This document shows positions 33,440 through 41,921 of a stretch of 64,000 nt of DNA, in pieces. Below the pieces are notes generated by a model. That model was not told where the DNA came from, did not search any database, and was given only the letters and a program-made list of their open reading frames with translations. Origin of the DNA: JAIQFL01 sp035295745. GTDB taxonomy: Bacteria; Acidobacteriota; Terriglobia; Bryobacterales; Bryobacteraceae. The stretch spans positions 434,001 to 498,000 of the forward strand of contig DATGIL010000102.1 of the NCBI GenBank assembly GCA_035295745.1, read 5' to 3'. Both the position numbers and the translations under genes were made by a program. Each line of letters starts with the position of its first letter. Positions within the stretch are counted from its first letter, which is position 1.

Positions 33440-35662
33440 TTGCGACTTCATCTTTTCCTTGCCTGCGCGTTGAGCGCCGGCGCAGCCAGGGGACAGACTC
33501 TCAATTGCGACCTGCACGATTACAAGCCGCTCGATGGTCTGAAGGCCGAGATGCGCAACGGCGTCCTGGAGTTCTCCTGGCAGGGATCTCACGGACAGGA
33601 ATTGCGTGCCGGATTCACCATCCGCGAGGGCCAGCCAACCATCGCCGAACTCGCCGCGCATAAGCCTGGCGGCGCCTGGGCGAACCTGGGGAAGAATCTG
33701 ACGCCGGAGTTTGAAGTGACCAGCGGCAAGCGGCGTCTCTCGGAGCAGCAGATGGCTCCATTGCGCAAACTGGGCATTCAGTTCACTCCCGAGGTGGTGG
33801 AGCGCGAGAAGTGGTTTGCTTTTTGGGACGCGCCGCTGATGATTCCCGGCTCGCCCAACACCAACATGGACCTGCCCCGCAAACCCGAAGAGATCCGCCG
33901 CACCTGGGCCAGCTATCATTCCAACAGTTGCGCAGTGAAGACCGATGGAGCACGTCTCGAGGTGGAGTTTCCCGGTCTGCAGATGGGCATCTTCTCCGGC
34001 AGTTTGCGCTACACCGTCTACAAAGGGACCAATCTGCTGCGGCAGGAAGCGATTGCCAAAACAGACGAGCCTTCCGTAGCCTACAAGTACGTCGCAGGCA
34101 TGAAGGGACTGTCGATCACGAACGATACGCGCGTGGTGTGGCGCGACGTGGCGCGTGCCTGGCAGCAGTACGGGTTCGGCGGCTCCGTGAATCAGGACCC
34201 GGTGCCGGTGAAGGCGCGGAATCGCCTGGCGATGGTGGAGACAGGCGGGGGATCGCTGGCGTTTCTCCCACCCTCGCACAAGTTCTTCTTCGCGCGCGAG
34301 ATCGAGACCAATCTGGGATTCGTCTACTACCGCAAGGACAGTGAGAGCGCCTTTGCAGTGGGCGTCCGGCAGGCCGATCGCGAAGAGCCTTACAAGCCAT
34401 ACGGCGTCTCTGACGAGGAGTGGAATCGCCGCGCCAACGAAGCGCGTCACGACATCAACAACTTCGCCCTCTACAACGCTCCACCAGGAACGTGGCAACG
34501 CATGCCGGTGTATCTCTACCTGAGCCCCGAAGACAGCCGCGCTACACAAGAGGCGGTGATGGCCTTCACGCATGACGACCGCTACCAGGAGATGCCGGGC
34601 TATCAAGTGCTGGTGAGCCACTTCCACATGCACTTCAACGAGCAGCTTTCGGACGCCGGGAGCATGGACGTGCAGCCCAGTTGGCTCCAGGTCTTCCGCT
34701 CGTTGGGCGTCAACATCGCCATCCTGGCGGATTTCCATTCCGATTCGCATCCGAACGATCCGGGTCCGGTGCGCTTCGCGGAGCAGAAGGTTTATTTCGA
34801 AGGCTGCCGTCGATTCTCCGACCGCGGCTTTCTGCTGGTGCCCGGCGAAGAGCCCGATGCCACGCTTGGCGGCCACTACATCACACTGCTGCCGCGCCCG
34901 GTTTACTGGTCCCACGTGCGCGAGGCGGGACAGCAGTTCCAGGAGAACGATCCCAAATACGGCAAGGCTTACCATGTGGGATCGCCGGCCGAGGAACTCG
35001 ATATGCTTCGCCGCGAGAACGGGCTGATGTGGCAGGCGCATCCGCGCACCAAGGGCTCCGCCGGATACCCGGACGCTGTGCGCGATCAGGCGCATTTTCT
35101 GAGCGACCGGTTTCTGGGCGGCTCTTACCAGTCGCTGCCGGTCGACCAGTCGGAGAAGCGCCTTTGCGAGGTGCGCTGCCTGGGCGTTCTCGACGACATG
35201 AATAACTGGTCGGGTCCGAAGTACATGATCGCGGAAGGCGACACCTACATGAAGTATCCGGATGACGAGACATTCCCGCAGTTGATCGTGAATTACGTGA
35301 AGCTGCCGAGCGTGCCGAAGTTCGATGATGATTGGACGCCCATCGTGAAGGCAATGCGTGCGGGCGACTATTTCGTTTCGAGCGGCGAAGTTCTGTTCCG
35401 CAATTGGGCGATCGAAGGCGCCGGGCCGCATCGCACTTACACCGCCGAACTGGAGTGGACCTTCCCGCTGGAGTTCGTGGAGTTAGTGTGGGGCGACGGC
35501 CATACCACCGGCCGCCAGATCATCTCCGCGACTGACCTGCTGCCGTTCGGGAATCACCGCTTCCGCATCCCGTTCGATACCGCTGGCAAGAAGTGGGTCC
35601 GCCTTGCGGCGTGGGACTCGGCCGGCAACGGCGCCTTCACCCAGCCGGTGCATCTCCAGTAA
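33440..35662 (+). CDS. Exported PHP-like metallohydrolase (740 aa)
   Basis: Starts with TTG 33440 behind AAGGAG (seven-base spacing) and a signal peptide (RLHLFLACALSAGAARG). The central part carries metal-ligand-like motifs in the order expected for the PHP superfamily: HFHMHF, DFHSDSHP, GEEPD and WQAHPRTKG. The first about 350 residues are beta-rich and of unknown family; the last about 80 form a beta-sandwich-like end. PHP enzymes are metal-dependent phosphoesterases; an exported member of this size is not one I can name, so the substrate is unknown. A 687-aa open frame on the other strand is a shadow. Confidence 0.7.
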   Translation: MRLHLFLACALSAGAARGQTLNCDLHDYKPLDGLKAEMRNGVLEFSWQGSHGQELRAGFTIREGQPTIAELAAHKPGGAWANLGKNLTPEFEVTSGKRRLSEQQMAPLRKLGIQFTPEVVEREKWFAFWDAPLMIPGSPNTNMDLPRKPEEIRRTWASYHSNSCAVKTDGARLEVEFPGLQMGIFSGSLRYTVYKGTNLLRQEAIAKTDEPSVAYKYVAGMKGLSITNDTRVVWRDVARAWQQYGFGGSVNQDPVPVKARNRLAMVETGGGSLAFLPPSHKFFFAREIETNLGFVYYRKDSESAFAVGVRQADREEPYKPYGVSDEEWNRRANEARHDINNFALYNAPPGTWQRMPVYLYLSPEDSRATQEAVMAFTHDDRYQEMPGYQVLVSHFHMHFNEQLSDAGSMDVQPSWLQVFRSLGVNIAILADFHSDSHPNDPGPVRFAEQKVYFEGCRRFSDRGFLLVPGEEPDATLGGHYITLLPRPVYWSHVREAGQQFQENDPKYGKAYHVGSPAEELDMLRRENGLMWQAHPRTKGSAGYPDAVRDQAHFLSDRFLGGSYQSLPVDQSEKRLCEVRCLGVLDDMNNWSGPKYMIAEGDTYMKYPDDETFPQLIVNYVKLPSVPKFDDDWTPIVKAMRAGDYFVSSGEVLFRNWAIEGAGPHRTYTAELEWTFPLEFVELVWGDGHTTGRQIISATDLLPFGNHRFRIPFDTAGKKWVRLAAWDSAGNGAFTQPVHLQ

Positions 35663-35767
35663 CGATCGGACGACCCGCGGCAGGGTACTATTCTCTCAGC
35701 CGGACTGCCGCGGCAGTGCGTACTAATCAGCACGGAGATGCGGGAAGCTCTTCCGAGGAAGTGACTC

Positions 35768-36592
35768 ATGGCGGACGAAGGATTAACTCTGGTCTTAACT
35801 CCTGCCCAATTGGCCTTAGTGCTCCAGGGGCAGGACGTCAACTCAACCGAACACCGGACCAATCGTTTGTGGGCCGGCCTGGGCGTGATCGGCGGAACGC
35901 TGGAACTCGTGGGTGCGGGAGCGCTGCTTCTGACTCCCGAGCCGACGATGGCCACCAAAGCCGGTGGCCTGGTTCTGGGCGCTCACGGAGTCGATACGGT
36001 CTCGACGAACTTCTGGCAGATGTGGACTGGGAAGAAGCAGCGTACGCTCACCGATCAATCCGCGGCTGCTTTGGCGCGGGCGCTGGGAGCCGACCCGGCG
36101 ACCGCCGACAAGATCGGAACCGGCGTGGACATCGCGGTCCCGCTGGTGGTCTCACTGGGTGTCGGAGCAGCGCGCCTGGCTGCGGTCCGGGCGGGACGAC
36201 TCAGCCTGATCGAACACGAGGCGGCGGCCGGAAGCAAGGTGGGTGGGCACACCATCTTGAAGCACATCGGCAAGACTGAGGCCGAATTGCGGGCGCGCCT
36301 ATTGGCGGAAGGGGGAATTCCGGCGGCATCCACTTTCGAATCCCTGGAGATCGCGGAGAAGACGCTGTATCAGGGGCTTAAAACGAATCGAACTGCCATC
36401 GAGGCGTGGGCCAAAACCGCCGCTCCGGGCGCCAGGAAGGCGTTCTTCTACAATGCCCCGGGCGCAGTCGGGCAGGGGGTCGTCCGCGCCAGCAATCAAC
36501 TGGTTAAGATGAGCAAGGTGAGGTTTGTTCTGAAAATGGAAGCTTTCCAGGGCAAGCTCTATTACATTCTGACGGCTTTTCCCGAGCCCTAA
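35768..36592 (+). CDS. Polymorphic toxin with C-terminal RNase A-like domain (274 aa)
   Basis: Residues about 155-274 match the bacterial RNase A-like toxin domain known from CdiA C-termini: GGHTILKHIGKTEAELRARL, IPAASTFESLEIAEKTL and the final YYILTAFPEP. H166 and R177 have the 11-residue spacing of the catalytic His/Arg described for CdiA-CT of Yersinia kristensenii, and T269 matches its Thr; the paired Tyr is Phe here (F271). Such domains degrade RNA in competitors. Residues 1-150 form a hydrophobic delivery-type domain (GLGVIGGTLELVGAGALLL, VDIAVPLVVSLGVGAARLA) of the kind preceding toxin domains in secreted effectors. GAGGAA lies 9 nt upstream. The immunity gene follows after 14 bp. Confidence 0.85.
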   Translation: MADEGLTLVLTPAQLALVLQGQDVNSTEHRTNRLWAGLGVIGGTLELVGAGALLLTPEPTMATKAGGLVLGAHGVDTVSTNFWQMWTGKKQRTLTDQSAAALARALGADPATADKIGTGVDIAVPLVVSLGVGAARLAAVRAGRLSLIEHEAAAGSKVGGHTILKHIGKTEAELRARLLAEGGIPAASTFESLEIAEKTLYQGLKTNRTAIEAWAKTAAPGARKAFFYNAPGAVGQGVVRASNQLVKMSKVRFVLKMEAFQGKLYYILTAFPEP

Positions 36593-36606
36593 AATCGGCA
36601 TCCTTT

Positions 36607-36909
36607 ATGGAATTCGAACCATTTCCTTATCTGGCGGGTCTGCTCGGCGGATATTTCGACCAGGACGCCTACACGTTCGGCGATACCGATGAGGACATCG
36701 TCCGCGACTTTCAAAAGACGTCCTGGGACTATCAGCGAATCGGCGTTCAGGCCGATATCCGCCGCCTGCTGCACGAACATGGCGACCATCTCCTGGAAGT
36801 GATGCAGGAGGCGTTCGCTCCGGCCGTCATCATTGGCCGCACCGACGACGAAGCGCGTGCATGGTTGCAGAAGATCGACAAACTGCTGGCCGAGCCGGTC
36901 GAATCGTAG
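36607..36909 (+). CDS. CdiI-type immunity protein (100 aa)
   Basis: Small acidic protein beginning MEFEPFPYLAGLLGGYFDQD, then DTDEDIVRDF, matching the CdiI_2-like immunity family (F-P-x-L-x-x-x-L-G-G-Y-F-x-Q-D pattern). It lies 14 bp after an RNase A-like toxin, the usual order for toxin and antitoxin protein. It should bind and inhibit that toxin in the cytoplasm (inference). No signal peptide. Confidence 0.85.
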   Translation: MEFEPFPYLAGLLGGYFDQDAYTFGDTDEDIVRDFQKTSWDYQRIGVQADIRRLLHEHGDHLLEVMQEAFAPAVIIGRTDDEARAWLQKIDKLLAEPVES

Positions 36910-36917
36910 GCTGCCTT

Positions 36918-37190
36918 ACTCTTGACGTGCGCCACCATCGGGTCGACGCGGGGGGCTCGCACGGCTGAAGCCAGGCAGCGGCCAAGTGCGAGCGTGGCCA
37001 ATAGCAGTGTGACTCCCATCAGTGTCGTTACATCGGTAGGAAGCAGTTCGAAGAGCAGGCTCGCGAGCAGCCGCCGTGAGCACCAGGGACGCTGCCAGTC
37101 CGGCACCGAGCCCGGCTCCGGCCAGCTTGTGCCAGAGCCGTGATGGTAGGCTGAAGCCCGGATTCCTGCGCAGCGTGCGCGCTGAAGGCA
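36918..37190 (-). pseudogene. Remnant of an ADOP permease
   Basis: On the minus strand a short N-terminal-like fragment (ARTLRRNPGFSLPS) is followed directly by C-terminal-like sequence (GAGLGAGLAASLVL), and then after a frame change by LLASLLFELLPTDVTTLMG and APRVDPMVAHVK, which match the end of ADOP permeases (compare RIDPVIALRE and RVDPLSALRQE in this window). Most of the protein has been deleted and the rest is frameshifted. Confidence 0.7.
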
Positions 37191-37240
37191 CGCGCCCATT
37201 TCGAAATCTCCTTGTGTCCGACGCGGCAACCGATGTGGTG

Positions 37241-38563
37241 TCAGTCGCCGATGACCTTTTTCTTGCGGAACCAGTCGATCAGAATGTCGCGCATCAGTCC
37301 GACGTCGTTCGGAAATTGGAGGCCGGTAGAACGCAGATTCTCGGGCGTGCCCTGGTTTTCGGCAGTATAGTCGCTCACCGCCAGGGTGTACTCTTTGTCG
37401 GGATCGATCTTGCGGTCGCCGACGACCACCGGCGGGATATCGCGCCCTTTGAACGTGCCTACCAGAACTATATTGTCGAAGGGCATGATGTTCCAGATGT
37501 GACGTACCAGCAACTGCCCTTGAGGCAGAATGTCGCGCACACCTCCCAGGTTCATCCACGAGAAGTCGGCGCCGGTTTCGTCACGCAGCGCCTGCTCGAT
37601 CATTCGTTTGATCTCTGGTTTCGTAAAAGCCCTTTTCGAGATCGCGAGCGGCTGGTCCACCCGTGTGGTCACTTCGTCTTCCCAATGCTTCACCGATGCG
37701 GCGACCTGAGTCTCCGGCTCGATCTTGGTGGAATCAATCGGAATGCGCTTCCAGTTCCACGAGACGGGCGCCTTTTTTTCTGTGTCCACCTTCAACTCCA
37801 GACGCCCGAGTTCCTCGCCGTACCCTTTCACCCGCACCATGACTCGGCCATCCCTGACGAGGGGCTGCTCGATGCCTCGGTGAATATGGCCGGTGATGAG
37901 AACTGGAATCTCCGGAGCGGCCTCGAGGAAATGGATTTCTTCGTCGTCGCGGATGTGAGCCAGTAGCACGATCAGGTCCGACTTGTCGCGCACCTCGGCG
38001 GCGTATTTGCGCACTGCGTCGAACACCGGCACCGTATGCCACTCGCCCAACAGTTTAGGCTGGCTCAAAGACAGCAGAGTATCGGTCATTCCGCCAATAA
38101 CGGCCACACGCAATCCGTTGACATTCAAGATGACGTAAGGTTTCGGGGTGAAAAGTTGTCCCTCACCGTTGACCATGTTCGCGGAGACGATCGGGTAGTT
38201 CGCCGTCTGAATGAACTTGCGCACCTGCATCCAGCCATAATCAAATTCGTGATTGCCGAGTGTGGCGGCATCGAAGCCCATGAGATTCGCGATCTCGAAG
38301 ACCGGGAGCCCGTGGAACATCGTGGAAACGGGGCTGCCCTGCACCAGGTCGCCGGCGCTCAACAAAATGCAGTCGGTGCACCCAGCGCGTTCTTTGCGGA
38401 TGGCGGCGGTGAGATAGGCGAAGCCGCCGTTGTGATTTTCGAGCGGGCTGATACGCGCATGCAGATCATTCACGTGGAGGATGGTGAGTGACCGCACCTC
38501 CGCGGCGAGTGTGCCTGCGGCCAGCAGGACTACCGCCAACAGGCGCCGGATCGAGAGGGACAT
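37241..38563 (-). CDS. Exported 5'-nucleotidase / metallophosphoesterase (440 aa)
   Basis: UshA-like architecture. Signal peptide (RRLLAVVLLAAGTLAAE), metallophosphoesterase core with ILHVNDLHA (D-x-H), SAGDLVQGSP, LGNHEFDYG and ITGHIHRG, then a C-terminal substrate domain from about residue 290. Periplasmic enzymes of this family hydrolyse nucleotides or nucleotide sugars using two metal ions. ATG 38563 is chosen because it starts the signal peptide; ATG 38590 would add nine residues. Divergent from the DinB-like gene. Confidence 0.88.
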   Translation of the reverse strand: MSLSIRRLLAVVLLAAGTLAAEVRSLTILHVNDLHARISPLENHNGGFAYLTAAIRKERAGCTDCILLSAGDLVQGSPVSTMFHGLPVFEIANLMGFDAATLGNHEFDYGWMQVRKFIQTANYPIVSANMVNGEGQLFTPKPYVILNVNGLRVAVIGGMTDTLLSLSQPKLLGEWHTVPVFDAVRKYAAEVRDKSDLIVLLAHIRDDEEIHFLEAAPEIPVLITGHIHRGIEQPLVRDGRVMVRVKGYGEELGRLELKVDTEKKAPVSWNWKRIPIDSTKIEPETQVAASVKHWEDEVTTRVDQPLAISKRAFTKPEIKRMIEQALRDETGADFSWMNLGGVRDILPQGQLLVRHIWNIMPFDNIVLVGTFKGRDIPPVVVGDRKIDPDKEYTLAVSDYTAENQGTPENLRSTGLQFPNDVGLMRDILIDWFRKKKVIGD

Positions 38564-38604
38564 AAGCCTCAATTGTAACTTGGACCGCATGTTACAAAGG
38601 ATGA

Positions 38605-39201
38605 ATGCGAACCACTTGTCTCCCGGTCATTCTGCTGGGTTCTGCGATTTTGGCGCCTGCGCAGGGTCAAAAGGCGGCCATTTCGCCCGTTCAGCAGGAT
38701 CTGCTCAACACCTTTTCGTCCGCTGCGTCGCGTGCCGTGATGCTGGCGAAGGCGATCCCGGCGGACAAACTCTCCTGGCGGCCCATGGAAGGCGTACGCT
38801 CCTTCAACGAGGTCTTCGTCCACATGGCCGGCAGCACGCTGCTGTTTTGCTCCTATGCGGGAGTGAAGATTCCGCAAGGTCCGGCGCACGATCTGGCGAC
38901 GGTGTACATGAAGCGGGGCTTCGAGATGCCGGAGATCTTCGCCGCCGAAGCCGCCATCAAAGACCCCGCCAAGATCGTGGAAGTGATGCAGGAGTCGTTC
39001 GACCAGGCCCGCGAGTTAATCCGCAACATGCCAGATGCGGACCTCGACAAGACGGTAGACTTCTTCGGAACGCCCTACACCGAACGGCGGCTGATGATGT
39101 CGCTGAGCGAACATCTCGCCGAGCATCTGGGGCAGGCGATCGCCTACTCCCGAGTGAATCACATTGTGCCGCCGTGGTCGCAACCGCAGCCGAAGAAGTA
39201 A
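38605..39201 (+). CDS. Exported DinB-like four-helix protein (198 aa)
   Basis: Signal peptide (CLPVILLGSAILAPAQG) followed by a DinB/YfiT-type helical bundle: LSWRPMEGVRSFNEVFVHMAG and MMSLSEHLAEHLGQAIAYSR contain the His residues used as a metal triad in this superfamily. DinB-fold proteins are often thiol-dependent metalloenzymes; an exported version with unknown substrate is common in Acidobacteria. AAAGG precedes ATG 38605. Ends 6 bp before the convergent PepSY-like gene. Confidence 0.82.
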   Translation: MRTTCLPVILLGSAILAPAQGQKAAISPVQQDLLNTFSSAASRAVMLAKAIPADKLSWRPMEGVRSFNEVFVHMAGSTLLFCSYAGVKIPQGPAHDLATVYMKRGFEMPEIFAAEAAIKDPAKIVEVMQESFDQARELIRNMPDADLDKTVDFFGTPYTERRLMMSLSEHLAEHLGQAIAYSRVNHIVPPWSQPQPKK

Positions 39202-39207
39202 GACTCA

Positions 39208-39654
39208 CTAATCTTTGGTTGGCGTGCCGTCCGGCTTGACCATCACCTCGTGCTTCTTGCCGCCCTTGGCGGTGTAATTCGCCTCGTAAAACGTGTTGCT
39301 ACCCCTGGTAACCGTTTCGACCAAATCGATCTTGCCTCCGGCGACTTTCTTTTCGATGGCCGCTTTGGCTGCGGGAGGAATGCTATCGAGCGTTGTCTCT
39401 TCTTCCAGTTCGAGGAGTGCTCCGGCAGTACTCAGGTCGAAACTGCGGTGCTTGCCGTTGAGCATGGTGTCCACTTCATACTGCGTCACCCCGTTTTCCT
39501 TTTCCGTGGATATGCTCTTGATTTCGCCGCCCTTCGCCTGTTCCTGCACGGCCTTCTGCAAAGCTGGGGACAGATCCTTTAAAGCAAGTTTTTTCTCGGC
39601 CGCAAACGCGGTGACAGCGAAGATCGCCACTAGTGTGAGTGAAAGGCGCGTCAT
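39208..39654 (-). CDS. Exported PepSY-like protein (148 aa)
   Basis: ATG 39654 has AGGAG six bases upstream and begins a signal peptide (LTLVAIFAVTAFAAE). The mature part has two PepSY-like repeats: LSPALQKAVQEQAKGGEIKS with GVTQYEVDTMLNGK, and IPPAAKAAIEKKVAGGKIDL with NTFYEANYTAKGGKK. PepSY domains are periplasmic and often inhibitory or scaffolding; role unknown. Confidence 0.75.
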   Translation of the reverse strand: MTRLSLTLVAIFAVTAFAAEKKLALKDLSPALQKAVQEQAKGGEIKSISTEKENGVTQYEVDTMLNGKHRSFDLSTAGALLELEEETTLDSIPPAAKAAIEKKVAGGKIDLVETVTRGSNTFYEANYTAKGGKKHEVMVKPDGTPTKD

Positions 39655-39773
39655 GAAAATCTCCTGCGAACCAAGATAGTCCTTTGAACATGAACTCCCC
39701 ATGAACGGAGCGCCCCAACCTCTCCTCCAGGTATCGCCGGATCGCTGACGATGAACGGACCGGTTTCAGACGG

Positions 39774-40745
39774 TCAGATCATGTTTTGGCTGCCATTCAC
39801 CGACTCCATTGGCGGAGCGTTTGGCGAGCGAAGGGTCCGGACATCCCGCATCGGCGGTTGACCGAAAAAACGGCTATATTCGCGGTTGAATTGGCTGGCG
39901 CTTTCGTATCCGACCTCAAAGGCCGCACTTGCCGCATCCAAACCATCCATGAGCATTCGTGCGCGGGCTGCCTGTAACCGAACCTGTTTCTGGTACTGAA
40001 GAGGGCTCAGGGCGGTGAGAGCCCGAAAATGATGATGTAGCGTCGACACGCCCATGCCCGCGATCTCGGCGAGTTCTTCCACTCGCAGCGGCTTCGCGTA
40101 GTTCGCTCTGATCCAGGCGATCGCTTTTGCCGTTCGATGACTCTGCTCTCCCAGTGTGGCAATCGCGCGAAGGCGTGCTCCCTCAGCACTGCAGAGGACG
40201 CGGTAGATGATCTCGCGTTGAATCAAGCCACTGAGAAACGGAATGTCCTGCGGCGTCTGCAGCAGATCCACAAGCCGGCAGCATGCGCTCAGAAATTCTA
40301 CCGTGGTCTCCCCGGTGGCCATCGCAGGATTGTCATTTGGCGCCTCCGCCACTTGAATTTCTTCCCGGCTGAGAAGCTCCCGGACGACAGGCATTCCGAG
40401 TTTGAGCGACAACGCCAGGCAAGGCACTTCTTCACTTGCTTCGATCACACGACTGACCACCGGCAGATCGACCGACGTCAACAGGAATCGCGACGAATCG
40501 TAGATGAAGACGTTTTGTCCGAGTTCTACGCGCTTTCGGCCTTGGGCAATTACGGTCACGCCCGGCTCGTAAGTCATGGAGCACCGGGCCGTCGGCGCGA
40601 TGCGGCGGTGCAGTGTCAGCCCGGGAATATCGGTTGCCCGGTTCTCTGCGGAGCCAATGAATGCCGCGATCTTCTGGGCTAGTTCGGCCCGCAATAAGGT
40701 CGCTCGATCTTGGGATAGAGCAGCGTCACCCGTTCGGTTTCTCAC
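39774..40745 (-). CDS. AraC-family transcriptional regulator (323 aa)
   Basis: AraC_N-type sensor domain (ARCSMTYEPGVTVIAQGRKRV, DLPVVSRVIEAS) and a C-terminal double HTH (RVEELAEIAGMGVSTLHHHF; AASAAFEVGYESASQFNREY then FFGQPP). The start is placed at GTG 40745, preceded by AAGGG with six-base spacing. The frame is open to ATG 40904, but that would leave only 9 bp before the divergent reductase and adds residues unlike the family. Probably controls the adjacent aldo/keto reductase genes, the usual arrangement for this regulator type. Confidence 0.85.
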   Translation of the reverse strand: MRNRTGDAALSQDRATLLRAELAQKIAAFIGSAENRATDIPGLTLHRRIAPTARCSMTYEPGVTVIAQGRKRVELGQNVFIYDSSRFLLTSVDLPVVSRVIEASEEVPCLALSLKLGMPVVRELLSREEIQVAEAPNDNPAMATGETTVEFLSACCRLVDLLQTPQDIPFLSGLIQREIIYRVLCSAEGARLRAIATLGEQSHRTAKAIAWIRANYAKPLRVEELAEIAGMGVSTLHHHFRALTALSPLQYQKQVRLQAARARMLMDGLDAASAAFEVGYESASQFNREYSRFFGQPPMRDVRTLRSPNAPPMESVNGSQNMI

Positions 40746-40871
40746 GGTAGCCCTTCGTCTCCTCTGCCCGTAGGATAGCCTCCCCGATGTGGGTGCACCA
40801 ACAGTTTTTGCGGGGTGCGACAGAAATAGGCAATTAATCGGAAGGATCAGGATATCGTTCTTACCGTACTC

Positions 40872-40881
40872 GACTATAGTC
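40872..40881 (+). promoter_or_regulatory. Possible promoter/operator of the aldo/keto reductase operon
   Basis: GACTATAGTC is a perfect 10-bp palindrome containing a -10-like TATAGT (40875-40880), 33 bp before ATG 40914. It lies in the divergent region shared with the AraC gene. No convincing -35. Confidence 0.35.
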
Positions 40882-40913
40882 TGAAAACAGGAGAAGGGCT
40901 CCAAAGGAGAAAT

Positions 40914-41903
40914 ATGCAGAAGCGCAAATTGGGAAAGAGCAACCTGGAGGTTTCGGCCATCGGCCTCGGCTGCATGGGAATGAGCTTCGGTTACGGTCCG
41001 CCCAAAGACAAGCAGGAGATGATTAAGGTCATCCAGGCCGCTGTGGAACTCGGCGTTACATTTTTCGATACTGCGGAAGTTTACGGCCCGTTTTTAAATG
41101 AAGAACTCGTAGGGGAAGCCCTCGCGCCCTTCCGCAGACAGGTCGCGATCGCCACGAAGTTCGGGTTCCACTTCGACGCGAATGGGAAACAGGCTGGCTT
41201 GAACAGCCGGCCCGAACACATCAAGGAGGTCGCGAATGCCTCGCTCAAGCGGCTCAGAACTGACGTAATCGATCTGTTCTACCAACACCGTGTTGATCCC
41301 ACCGTGCCGATCGAGGATGTGGCCGGGGCCGTCAGAGATCTCATTCAGGAAGGCAAGGTCAGGCACTTCGGACTCTCAGAAGCAGGCGTGGCGGTGATCC
41401 GCCGCGCGCATGCGGTTCAACCCGTTACCGCTCTTCAGAGCGAATATTCTCTTTGGTGGCGAGAGCCCGAGGAGGCGATCCTTCCGGCCCTCGAAGAACT
41501 CGGAATCGGCTTTGTTCCATTCAGCCCCCTGGGCAAAGGGTATCTGACCGGCAAGATCGACGAAAACACCACATTCGACAGCACCGACTTCCGGAACACC
41601 GTTCCCCGCTTCAACTCGGAGGCCCGCAAGGCGAACCGGGCGTTAGTGGATCTGCTGGAGACGATCGCTCAGCGCAAAAAGGCAACACCCGCTCAAATCG
41701 CGCTCGCCTGGGTTCTCGCTCAGAAGCCCTGGACGGTTCCGATTCCAGGAACCACCAAACGGCATCGACTGGAGGAGAACGTCGCGGCGGCATCCATCGA
41801 GCTTAGCGCCGAAGATCTCCGCGAAATTGAGAGCGCCACAGCCGAAATTACGGTGCAGGGGGCTCGTTACTCTGAGGGCGCACAACGGCTGATCAACCGC
41901 TAA
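40914..41903 (+). CDS. Aldo/keto reductase (329 aa)
   Basis: Typical AKR TIM barrel: starts KRKLGKSNLEVSAIGLGCMG, with catalytic Asp and Tyr in FDTAEVYGP, Lys in IATKFGF and His in FYQHRVDP, and an NADPH-binding end (VPIPGTTKRHRLEENV). Reduces aldehydes or ketones with NADPH. AAAGGAG lies seven bases before ATG. Followed in the same direction by an F420/NADP oxidoreductase-like gene, and divergent from its probable AraC regulator. Confidence 0.92.
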   Translation: MQKRKLGKSNLEVSAIGLGCMGMSFGYGPPKDKQEMIKVIQAAVELGVTFFDTAEVYGPFLNEELVGEALAPFRRQVAIATKFGFHFDANGKQAGLNSRPEHIKEVANASLKRLRTDVIDLFYQHRVDPTVPIEDVAGAVRDLIQEGKVRHFGLSEAGVAVIRRAHAVQPVTALQSEYSLWWREPEEAILPALEELGIGFVPFSPLGKGYLTGKIDENTTFDSTDFRNTVPRFNSEARKANRALVDLLETIAQRKKATPAQIALAWVLAQKPWTVPIPGTTKRHRLEENVAAASIELSAEDLREIESATAEITVQGARYSEGAQRLINR

Positions 41904-41921
41904 ATGCGGCCGGGGAGCAAC

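Noticed and set aside
33368..35431. 687-codon open frame on the minus strand
   Set aside because: Antisense to the exported PHP-like gene. The plus-strand frame has an SD, a signal peptide and metal motifs; the minus frame has none.
36747..37559. 270-codon minus-strand frame
   Set aside because: Its first half is a shadow of the 5'-nucleotidase gene; only the segment below about 37075 carries ADOP-like sequence, which is listed as a pseudogene.
40746..40904. N-terminal extension of the AraC regulator to ATG 40904
   Set aside because: It would occupy the divergent promoter region of the aldo/keto reductase; GTG 40745 has a good SD and gives a family-typical length.
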